Source: Alphaproteobacteria bacterium (GTDB taxonomy: Bacteria; Pseudomonadota; Alphaproteobacteria; Micropepsales; Micropepsaceae). From it: a stretch of 64,000 nt of DNA. The notes below the pieces were generated by a model, which saw only the letters and a list, made by a program, of their open reading frames with translations, searched no databases and was not told where the DNA came from. The stretch is taken from the NCBI GenBank assembly GCA_016124635.1, contig WGNJ01000015.1:248001-312000 (forward strand), written 5' to 3'. A program made the position numbers and the translations under genes. Shown here in pieces: positions 35,925-43,221 of the stretch; position 1 is the first letter of the stretch; the number at the start of each line of letters is the position of its first letter.

Positions 35925-36737
35925 TCACGATTCGCGCCGCAACTCCCGTGCCGCATCCGCGTGGGCACGCCGCTTAGGCATTTCGCGCGCCACGCGCGCT
36001 AGGAAAAGAGGGTTACCGATCAAATAGCGGCGCCACAGACGTCCCGGCTCGAGCGCCAATCGGAACGCCCACTCCATGCGCATTTGCCGGACCGCGAGCG
36101 GCGCCCGCGGCACGCGCGCGGCGAGAAAGTCGAACAGAGCACCGACGGCCATCGCCATCCGGCATCCGGTCGCCTCGAGATGCTCATCGATCCAAAATTC
36201 CTGCGCCGGATTTCCCATCGCGACCAGCAGAAGGTCCGCGCCCGACGCCTTGATCTCCTTCACCACGTCGTCAACGCCGGCGGCGACGAAATATCCATCG
36301 CGCGAGCCGACAACCATGTGCTGCGGCAACAGTGCCTCGATCACGCTCGCGGCATCCTCGGCCACGCCGGGCTTCGCGCCCAACAAAAAAATGCGGAAGT
36401 GCCGCGATGTCGTGCGCAAGAGCCGCAGCGTGAAGTCGGTGCCGTTCAAGTTCTCCGGAAACGCGACGCCGTTGAGCAAACGTGCGGCGATATCGACGCC
36501 GAAGCCGTCGTTCAAAACGGTAAATCGCTGCAGCAGCGCCAGGAATTCTTTGTCGCTCGCCGCCAGATTGCTGGCGTGCGCGTTAAGATAGGTAACCTTG
36601 AGCTGCTCACCCGCCGCGAGCCGCGCGTCGATTTCCGCGACAACGTCGGCGCCTGGGGCTGCAAGCACGGGCACGCCCATGATGTCCCATCGTGGAACAG
36701 ATGTCGGCGGCTGAACTGTGGCTTCCGCAGTGGCCAT
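35925..36737 (-). CDS. WecG/TagA/CpsF-family glycosyltransferase
   Basis: A 270-residue cytosolic enzyme of the GT26 family. The signature runs 'VTYLNAHASNLAASDKEFLA' with the Asn-x-H, then 'LNDGFGVDIAARLLNG' carrying the catalytic Asp, 'IFLLGAKPGVAEDAA', and 'DLLLVAMGNPAQEFWIDEHL' with the G-x-P-x-Q-E motif. Members add a ManNAc(A)-type sugar or glucose to a lipid-linked intermediate (for example GumM). Together with the initiating transferase and the two GT4 enzymes it defines at least a four-sugar assembly line. It is on the same strand as the Wzz-type gene, 69 bp upstream of it. Confidence 0.87.
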   Translation of the reverse strand: MATAEATVQPPTSVPRWDIMGVPVLAAPGADVVAEIDARLAAGEQLKVTYLNAHASNLAASDKEFLALLQRFTVLNDGFGVDIAARLLNGVAFPENLNGTDFTLRLLRTTSRHFRIFLLGAKPGVAEDAASVIEALLPQHMVVGSRDGYFVAAGVDDVVKEIKASGADLLLVAMGNPAQEFWIDEHLEATGCRMAMAVGALFDFLAARVPRAPLAVRQMRMEWAFRLALEPGRLWRRYLIGNPLFLARVAREMPKRRAHADAARELRRES

Positions 36738-36820
36738 GGCTGCAAGTACCGTGCTCGTGGAGGCCGGACGGCCCTTCTCGAGTGCGGTGCTGCAACCCGC
36801 ATACCGCGAGGCGACCGTCG

Positions 36821-37900
36821 TTAATCGCCTGCTTTTACCACCTCTTCGATCAGCATTTCGAATCGATCCAGCGCACGATCGAGTGAAAATTCCTGGGCTC
36901 GCGCCCGATGCTCGGACGGATCGCCGGGATTTCTCAGCGTTTCGTCGATTGCCTTCGCGAGCGCGTCCACATCGTCGATCGACGCCAGCCGTCCGTAACG
37001 GCCCTCCGCCAATATTTCACGTGGGCCGCCGCAATCCGTGGCCACGACCGGCAAACCGTGTCCCAGCGCCTCGACGATGACGTTGCCGAATGCCTCGCTG
37101 CGCGACGAGAGAGCGAGCATCTTGGCCTGCGTGTAAATCGGCGACAGCTCTCGAACATACCCCCGCAAGATAACGCGGTCGGACAGTCCGAGCTGCGCGA
37201 TGAGCTTTTCAAGCTGCGGCCGGTACGGCCCTTCTCCGAGCAGTATCAACTGCCGCACCGCCGGAGATTTTGCGATCGCCTTAATCAGAGTATCGAAACC
37301 CTTTTCAGGCACGAGCCGTCCGACGCCGAGAATGACGTTCTCACGCGCGGCAAGTGCGCGAGAGTCGGGAACGAGATCGTCCGGTGGCAACGCAATCCCG
37401 TTGTGTATCGTGACGATCCGCCGCGCGTCTGCATGAAAACGATCGATCAGATAGCGCCGCAAATCGTCCGACGCAGCAACGGTGCGCGCAGCCAATCGGC
37501 TGGTGATCGCTGTCGCCAAATAGGTCGCGCGGCCTAAGAACCGCGATTCGGCATCGAACCTTCCGTGCGCGGACATCACGGCGGCGCCGCACCAACCCGC
37601 CAGTGCCTTGGCGGCTAGCAGTTTCACATTGGATGCGCCGATGGCGGCGAAGGCGACCTGCGGCTGCTCAGCCTTCAGAAGTTTGGCGAGCGACGCAATT
37701 GCAGCGGCGTGTCCGCTGCCGAGGGTAAACCGGCGAACCTCCGGCGCAATCAGGTGTTCATTCTCCTGGGCTACAAAGTCCACGGCAAAGCCGACGTCGT
37801 GCCCGCGACGGCTGAGGCCGCTCGCGACGGCAGCCCAGATGCGCTCGCCGCCGCCGCCGACGAGACCATGGGTGTAGAACAAAAGGCGGTGTTTGGGCAT
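36821..37900 (-). CDS. Glycosyltransferase family 4 protein
   Basis: A 359-residue GT-B fold enzyme. The N-terminal 'YTHGLVGGGGERIWAAVASG' is the acceptor-side Gly-rich loop. The C-terminal donor site shows 'VILGVGRLVPEKGFDTLIKA' and 'LALSSRSEAFGNVIVEALGH', with the E-x7-E pattern (S-E-A-F...E-A-L). This is typical of retaining GT4 enzymes such as those of the GumH/PimA type. It probably acts on the lipid-linked repeat unit in the cytosol. It sits 83 bp upstream of the WecG-like gene and is divergent from the GINT1-like gene. Confidence 0.87.
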   Translation of the reverse strand: MPKHRLLFYTHGLVGGGGERIWAAVASGLSRRGHDVGFAVDFVAQENEHLIAPEVRRFTLGSGHAAAIASLAKLLKAEQPQVAFAAIGASNVKLLAAKALAGWCGAAVMSAHGRFDAESRFLGRATYLATAITSRLAARTVAASDDLRRYLIDRFHADARRIVTIHNGIALPPDDLVPDSRALAARENVILGVGRLVPEKGFDTLIKAIAKSPAVRQLILLGEGPYRPQLEKLIAQLGLSDRVILRGYVRELSPIYTQAKMLALSSRSEAFGNVIVEALGHGLPVVATDCGGPREILAEGRYGRLASIDDVDALAKAIDETLRNPGDPSEHRARAQEFSLDRALDRFEMLIEEVVKAGD

Positions 37901-38008
37901 GAGCGCCTTGAATGCAACGTTCGAACAGCGAACCCTACGTCAAATGGACGAATCGATCGTCACCACGAATGAGTCGCGCCAAACGTTAACAACCTCTTTG
38001 ACGCGCCG

Positions 38009-39463
38009 ATGAAAGCCTTGCGCATCCGCATGCTTGTCGATCCGGCGCGCGCGCGCATCTGGCAGCGCCGCCTTGCGGAGGCGCTTCGCGGCCGCGGTCA
38101 CGATGTTGCGCTAGTCCTGGCAAACGCCGGGCAACCGCAAGCTTTTGCCGCCAAATTGCTTCTGACGTTGGAGCGTCTGGTCTACGGTCAAAGTGAACAA
38201 TCGCCAGGCGCACTGTGGAAAATTGATGCTGGAAGCGCCTCTTCGAATGACGCGGCGGACCTTGTCCTCGACTTGACGGGCCTCGACAAGCCAGCGTCCG
38301 ATCGAACATTGCGGCCGGTCTACGCCGGCACCCTCTCCGAGGATGCAGCGATCGCCGATCTGCTCGCCGGCAACATTCCGACGATCGGCGTCCTGGACAG
38401 CAACGAACGAATGCCGCGTATCTTTCGCGCCGCTGTCGAGCGGCCGCGCGTGCTCTGCAAGGCGCTCGACAATCTGTGTGGCCGCCTTGAAACCGTTTTC
38501 GTCAAGGCCGTCGCTGAGATCGCCGAGGGACGACCGCTGCCGGGCGAAGTTGGAACGATGGCCGCGCCGCCGGCGCTCGGCCTCGTCACGGCAATAACCG
38601 AGCGCGCCAGAGCAGCTCTAACGAGCCTCGCAAGCAAGCCGCCGCATTGGTTCGTAGGCTGGCGCATGACCAACAACGACCGCGTCGCGGACACGCTGAG
38701 AATGCCCGACCGCGGCTGGGCCCGGTTGCCGGACGACGGAGCGCGTTTCTTCGCGGATCCATTCCTCTTCATGCACGCGGGCCGCACGTGGCTCTTCCTT
38801 GAAGAGTATCAATACGCTGTCGGCAAAGCGCTGCTCTCGGTCGTCGAGCTTGGCGCGCAGGGCCCCATCGGCGCGCCGCGGCCCATCATCGAGCGCGCCT
38901 ACCACCTCTCTTACCCCTTCGTCTTCGAGCGTGACGGCCAAATTTGGATGGTGCCGGAAATGTCGGCGGCGCGCCGCGTCGAGTTGCTGCGCGCCACGAA
39001 TTTCCCCTTCGAATGGGAGCCAGCAAAGACATTGATCGAAGGTCCGGAAATCTCAGACGCCACCATTGTCGAACATCAGGAGAAACTCTGGTTGTTCGCC
39101 AGCACCGGCGGCGACGGCGCATCGAGCTGGGATACACTAAGTCTCTGGTCGGCACTGAGCCTTATGAGCGACTGGCATCCGCACGAAGGCAATCCGGTGC
39201 TCATCGATGCCGCGAGCGCACGGCCCGCCGGCGCTATGTATCGCCGGGGAGCGGACATCTGGCGACCTGCGCAAGACTGCGCCGGTGGCTACGGCTCAGC
39301 TTTGACGATTGCGCGGGTTGCCAAACTCGACGACGAGGCCTTCGAACAAGAGGCGGTCGCATCGCTTCATCCAAGCGGCGTTTGGCCAGGCATCGGCTTG
39401 CACACGTTGAACGCGGCCGGAGACTTCGAAGTCGTCGATGGCGCTACCGCTGGTCGCCTCTGA
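38009..39463 (+). CDS. GINT1-like (glucosamine inositolphosphorylceramide transferase N-terminal) fusion protein
   Basis: A 484-residue protein in two parts. Residues about 1-200 look like a formyltransferase-type or glycosyltransferase-type Rossmann domain ('IRMLVDPARARIWQRRLAEA', then 'LVLDLTGLDKP'). Residues about 210-470 match the beta-propeller-like domain first named in plant GINT1: 'ADPFLFMHAGRTWLFLEEYQ', 'YHLSYPFVFERDGQIWMVPE', 'RPAGAMYRRGADIWRPAQDC'. The bacterial fusion is found in polysaccharide loci, where the propeller is likely a sugar- or lipid-handling module. Activity is not established. It is the last gene on the right side of the exopolysaccharide locus and convergent with a decayed gene. 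Confidence 0.7.
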   Translation: MKALRIRMLVDPARARIWQRRLAEALRGRGHDVALVLANAGQPQAFAAKLLLTLERLVYGQSEQSPGALWKIDAGSASSNDAADLVLDLTGLDKPASDRTLRPVYAGTLSEDAAIADLLAGNIPTIGVLDSNERMPRIFRAAVERPRVLCKALDNLCGRLETVFVKAVAEIAEGRPLPGEVGTMAAPPALGLVTAITERARAALTSLASKPPHWFVGWRMTNNDRVADTLRMPDRGWARLPDDGARFFADPFLFMHAGRTWLFLEEYQYAVGKALLSVVELGAQGPIGAPRPIIERAYHLSYPFVFERDGQIWMVPEMSAARRVELLRATNFPFEWEPAKTLIEGPEISDATIVEHQEKLWLFASTGGDGASSWDTLSLWSALSLMSDWHPHEGNPVLIDAASARPAGAMYRRGADIWRPAQDCAGGYGSALTIARVAKLDDEAFEQEAVASLHPSGVWPGIGLHTLNAAGDFEVVDGATAGRL

Positions 39464-39466
39464 TCG

Positions 39467-39808
39467 CTAGCCCCAGTCCTCGAGCTCGAGCACGATCCCA
39501 TCTTCGGAGCGACGTTGATGCAATGACGCGGCACGCGTCGTGCCGAACAAGCGCTTCTCGCCCGTGAGCGCGTCCGTTGCCACGAGCGTTGCGCGCACAC
39601 CATACTCACGTTCGATCTCAAGTTCCTCGCCGAACGGCAAGCGGAAGTGAATCCAATTCTGAATCCCTCCGCGGTTGACGGACACGTTGGCGATGACACG
39701 CGACCGCATCCCCGCAGCTGCCGTCACCTCTAAGAAAACGGTGCCAGTGGCAGTCCCGTCGGCAATCGCCGTCGGGAACGCGAGCCAACCTTCGATAACC
39801 GAGAGGGA
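39467..39808 (-). pseudogene. Probable frameshifted remnant of a hypothetical protein gene
   Basis: From 39808 to 39467 on the minus strand one frame reads like real protein. Before GTG 39727 it has 'VIEGWLAFPTAIADGTATGT', and after it 'GIQNWIHFRLPFGEELEIER'. There is no usable start until GTG at 39727, and an in-frame TGA sits at 39809-39811. The neighbouring frame upstream carries an ATG at 39889 and continues 'LVDGLRDASLKRDPSR' to about the same place, which suggests a single frameshift near 39800. If GTG at 39727 is used, an intact 86-residue protein results instead. I do not recognise the family. It is convergent with the GINT1-like gene. Confidence 0.4.
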
Positions 39809-40051
39809 TCACGCTTCAAAGACGCATCCCGAAGCCCATCGACCAACGAGCAGGCGCACGCGGTCTCACCGGGGAGCGGGTCACACATGACCTGCCGAAC
39901 CCAATAAATGGCTAAAATCGGAAGCCTCTTTTCGTGCCGGGTTCCATGCCGCAACCGTCATGGCCTTGCCCTCAACCATCGCCAATTCCCCAACGTTCCT
40001 GAGGTTACCCAGGAGTTGAGTGATGGGCGGTGGCGACCCTCACACGGGAAT

Positions 40052-40067
40052 TGTGATAATTGTCACA
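40052..40067. promoter_or_regulatory. Perfect CRP-type site TGTGA-N6-TCACA
   Basis: TGTGA (40052-40056), spacer TAATTG, TCACA (40063-40067): an exact match to the CRP half-site consensus with the correct 6-base spacing. It lies 31 bp beyond the stop of the CRP-type regulator gene and upstream of the decayed minus-strand gene, whose promoter it may have controlled. The 289-bp stretch 39809-40097 has no other feature I can support. Confidence 0.6.
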
Positions 40068-40097
40068 CTCCGGGGCGGACTCTACCCCAGCGCCGAT

Positions 40098-40862
40098 CTA
40101 TGGCATCCCGGAAGAGGTGGGCGCCAACGGCGGCGGCGCGGCGCCGCCCGATGAGCGGGGCGGCGCTAGCCGCGAATGGTCCCCAATCGCGTTTTGCACC
40201 AGCCGCGACAACTCAGCCACGTCACGCAGGACAAGATCGCGCTTCGACTGTTGAAGTATGCCCCGCCGGACGAGCGCTCGCATCTCTCGCGTGACGCCCT
40301 CGCGATGCGTTCCGATGCGATTGGCGAGTTCGGAATGCGTCGGCGCTGGCCGGATCCGAGATTCATTGTCATGGACGCCTGCCTGCAGGCCGAGCCGCAA
40401 CAGTTCGCAGTGCAGCCGGCTCGGGACATTTAAGGCGCTGAGTTCAAAGATGCGTTCCGTCAGAACACGAACCTGCCCGCCCAAATGTATCGCGAGCCAA
40501 ATCGCGGCGCGCGACGACCCCTCCAGGATCGACTTGAAAACGGCGCCGCTCACCTGCAGCAGCCGTCCGTCGGTGACGGCGACCACATTCGCGGAACGCT
40601 CCCGCTGATCGATCGCCGCAAGCTCACCAAAGCAATCGCCTCTCCGCAGCGTGCGAATTGACACTTGTTTGCCGCTCTTCGAATAGATCAGCACCCGAAA
40701 AGCGCCATCCTCGACGAAATAGACGTCGGTACTACCGGGACCTTGCCCGATAACGGTTTGGCCTTTGGTAGCCTTGATCGCGCGCGCAGCCGCGTCGAAA
40801 CGGCGCCGTTCGTCCGTATTCAACCGCGCCAAGAATTCAAACAACGAACCGATTGTTGTCAT
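40098..40862 (-). CDS. CRP/FNR-family regulator, CRP-like
   Basis: A 254-residue transcription factor. The cyclic-nucleotide domain (about 7-115) has the phosphate cassette 'GDCFGELAAIDQRERSANVV', with Gly79, Glu80, Arg89 and Ser90 in the positions that hold cAMP phosphate in CRP. The dimer helix follows; there the two adenine-contact residues (Thr127, Ser128 in E. coli) read as Leu134 and Thr135. The winged helix has 'PTHSELANRIGTHREGVTRE', with Arg187, Glu188 and Arg192 spaced as Arg180, Glu181 and Arg185 of CRP, the residues that read TGTGA. There are no FNR Cys residues. The tail of about 25 residues is Pro/Ala/Ser-rich. It is divergent (274 bp) from the cyclase operon. Confidence 0.85.
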   Translation of the reverse strand: MTTIGSLFEFLARLNTDERRRFDAAARAIKATKGQTVIGQGPGSTDVYFVEDGAFRVLIYSKSGKQVSIRTLRRGDCFGELAAIDQRERSANVVAVTDGRLLQVSGAVFKSILEGSSRAAIWLAIHLGGQVRVLTERIFELSALNVPSRLHCELLRLGLQAGVHDNESRIRPAPTHSELANRIGTHREGVTREMRALVRRGILQQSKRDLVLRDVAELSRLVQNAIGDHSRLAPPRSSGGAAPPPLAPTSSGMP

Positions 40863-41136
40863 TTCGATTCAACTGCCAAGCGAACATTGTGCGACGCGTC
40901 GGGCAAACAACGACACATAGTGCAAGCGATTTCAAGAGACGCTGGCTCGGACAATCGGCGCTCTCGCGTCTCAAGAAACTTGGACTGGCGACTGTGGCCT
41001 CTTGGGCCCAGGCACCTCGCCGTCGCGGGAGAAAAGTTGGGTTTTTGTCCACTTCTAAAACAGCGATATCCAAGTACGAGTTCTTCCGAAAGGAGATAGT
41101 CTACATTCATAGAGATTAATAAAGAAGGTAAACGAA

Positions 41137-43221
41137 ATGATGGGGTCATCCGGCCGCGTGGCGTACGATGAGTCATCGCGATCGCATTCACCGACGCAGC
41201 GACAATCTACGCACGCGAAGAAATCGAAGAAGACCCGAGTCTTCGTGCTCGGCGGAGGTCCAGCTGCGCTCTCCGCCGTATTCGGACTGACCTCGTCTCC
41301 CGGATGGCGAGACCGATTTGAAATTACGTTGTTGCAGATGGGTTGGCGCCTCGGAGGAAAGTGCGCGTCGAGTCGCGACCCAAATCACGGATACCGCAAC
41401 TACGAGCACGGCTTTCACATCCTTGGCGGCTTCTACCACAACTCATTGAGGTTGCTGCGCGACTGCTACGCGGAGTGGAAGAGTCCGCCCAACGGCAAAC
41501 CGTTTCCCGATTGCGCGCTGACGCCGCACAATCTCGTCCATCTCATGCAAAGACGCGGCGGCCGCTGGGAGCACGTCTGCGTCCCCTTTCCGGACCGCAA
41601 CGGGCAATTTGGCGAAGGCGAAATCGCACTGACACCTTACGAAATGACGCGTGCCGTATGGGATTGGATCAAGCGCGCCGTAAGCGATTCTTCGAACGAT
41701 ACGCAAGCGCTGCACCCCGAGCTTCATACGCACGTCGCGGCGCTCGACGAGATCTTCCCGCAGCAAGACCCGCTCCACCTCAAACACATCGATGTCGGCG
41801 CATTGGATCGTCACGTGAAGGCGGTCCATCATCACATAAGGAGTGCGGGCCAATTGCTCGCAAGGCCAGGATCGATCTCCGCCGAGTTCGACTATCCCAT
41901 GATGCTGCGCATTGCTCTCATCTTCATGCGCGGCATCATCGCCGACGGCATTTGGATGCGCGGCTTCGACTGCATCAACGACAAGGAATTCAGCGACTGG
42001 CTGCGTGAGCACGGCGCCGGCGACGACGTGATCCAGTCGCCATACATTCAGGGTGGTTACGACTACGCGTTCGCCTATCACGGCGGCGATTCAAAGAATC
42101 GCAGGTTTGCGGCCGGTTCAGGCCTGCGCGGCACACTGCGGCTGATCCTGACGTACCACCGCTCGGTCTTTGCGCATATGAACGGCGGGATGGGCGAAGT
42201 CGTCGTCACACCGCTCTACGACGTGCTCAAGGAGCGGGGCGTTAAATTCCGCTTCTTCAATCGCGTCGATCATCTCGAGCTCGACGACAAAGGCAAGACA
42301 ATCTCGAGAATCCGCGTTACACGCCAGGCAAAGCCTCTTGATGGCGAAGACAATTATGATCCGTTGATGAGTTACGATGTCGCCGGCGAGACACGACGCT
42401 TCTGGCCGCCGCATCCGAAATACGAAGGCCTGTCGGATACCCTCAAAGAAGAAACCGAACACGCGGAGGACGTCTACGAGTCGCCGTGGTGGCCAGGCGG
42501 CGAGCAAATCGATCTCGAATTCAAAAATGACTTTGACGTTGTCGTCCTTGGGATTTCGGCTGGCGCACTTCCCTACATCTGCAAAGATCTGGCTGAGCGG
42601 CGTCCGCGTTGGAAGCAAATGCTGGAAAATCTCGAAACCGTGCAGACGATCGCCGCACAGCTCTGGTTGTCCGAGGAGACTGAAGCGCTCGGATGGAGCG
42701 GTGGGCCGACGGCGCTGACGGCTTTCGCGCAGCCTTATGCCACGTGGGCCGACATGAGCTTCTTGCTCCAATATGAAAAGAATGAAGCGGCGCCGTGCGC
42801 TCAGCTGAGTTACTTCTGCGGGACCATGCCACGGCTCAAGGTCGACCAGGATACGCACTATCCGCCGCTCGAGCGGCAGCGCGTTCAAAAGGCAGCTGAC
42901 GAGTGGATCGCAGACAACCTTCGCCAACTTTGGCCCAACATTGCGCAAGGGCCCGACGGGAGTTTCAAACCAATCACGGCCAAATATGTCCGCGCCAACA
43001 GCCTTCCGGCCGGTGCCTACGTGCTGACGCCGCCGGGTACGGTCGAGACGCGGCTTAAGCCGCATCAGAGCGGCATCACCAACCTCTTTCTCGCCGGTGA
43101 TTGGACGCGCAACGGTGCCGACACGGGCTCCTTCGAGAATGCCGTGATGTCAGGCTTGCAATGCTCGCGCGCGATTTGCGGTTATCCGCGCCGTATCTTT
43201 GGAGAGAGTGACTTCGCGTGA
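41137..43221 (+). CDS. FAD/NAD(P)-binding amine-oxidase/CrtI-like oxidoreductase
   Basis: A 694-residue flavoprotein. After about 30 polar residues the Rossmann motif reads 'RVFVLGGGPAALSAVFGL', followed by 'GWRLGGKCASSRD', the R-x-G-G-x loop of amine oxidases and phytoene desaturases. The C-terminal FAD segment is 'NLFLAGDWTRNGADTGSFEN'. The middle (about 150-330) is longer than in CrtI and contains many His and Trp residues. Relatives desaturate or isomerise polyenes, or oxidise amines; the substrate here is unknown. ATG at 41137 follows AAGAAGG. It is the first gene of a three-gene operon: its TGA overlaps the GTG start of the cyclase-like gene. Confidence 0.8.
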   Translation: MMGSSGRVAYDESSRSHSPTQRQSTHAKKSKKTRVFVLGGGPAALSAVFGLTSSPGWRDRFEITLLQMGWRLGGKCASSRDPNHGYRNYEHGFHILGGFYHNSLRLLRDCYAEWKSPPNGKPFPDCALTPHNLVHLMQRRGGRWEHVCVPFPDRNGQFGEGEIALTPYEMTRAVWDWIKRAVSDSSNDTQALHPELHTHVAALDEIFPQQDPLHLKHIDVGALDRHVKAVHHHIRSAGQLLARPGSISAEFDYPMMLRIALIFMRGIIADGIWMRGFDCINDKEFSDWLREHGAGDDVIQSPYIQGGYDYAFAYHGGDSKNRRFAAGSGLRGTLRLILTYHRSVFAHMNGGMGEVVVTPLYDVLKERGVKFRFFNRVDHLELDDKGKTISRIRVTRQAKPLDGEDNYDPLMSYDVAGETRRFWPPHPKYEGLSDTLKEETEHAEDVYESPWWPGGEQIDLEFKNDFDVVVLGISAGALPYICKDLAERRPRWKQMLENLETVQTIAAQLWLSEETEALGWSGGPTALTAFAQPYATWADMSFLLQYEKNEAAPCAQLSYFCGTMPRLKVDQDTHYPPLERQRVQKAADEWIADNLRQLWPNIAQGPDGSFKPITAKYVRANSLPAGAYVLTPPGTVETRLKPHQSGITNLFLAGDWTRNGADTGSFENAVMSGLQCSRAICGYPRRIFGESDFA

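Noticed and set aside
40892..40901. Palindrome CGACGCGTCG in the divergent region of the cyclase operon, considered as an operator
   Set aside because: A 10-bp GC palindrome is expected by chance at this base composition, and it does not resemble the TGTGA-type site predicted for the regulator.
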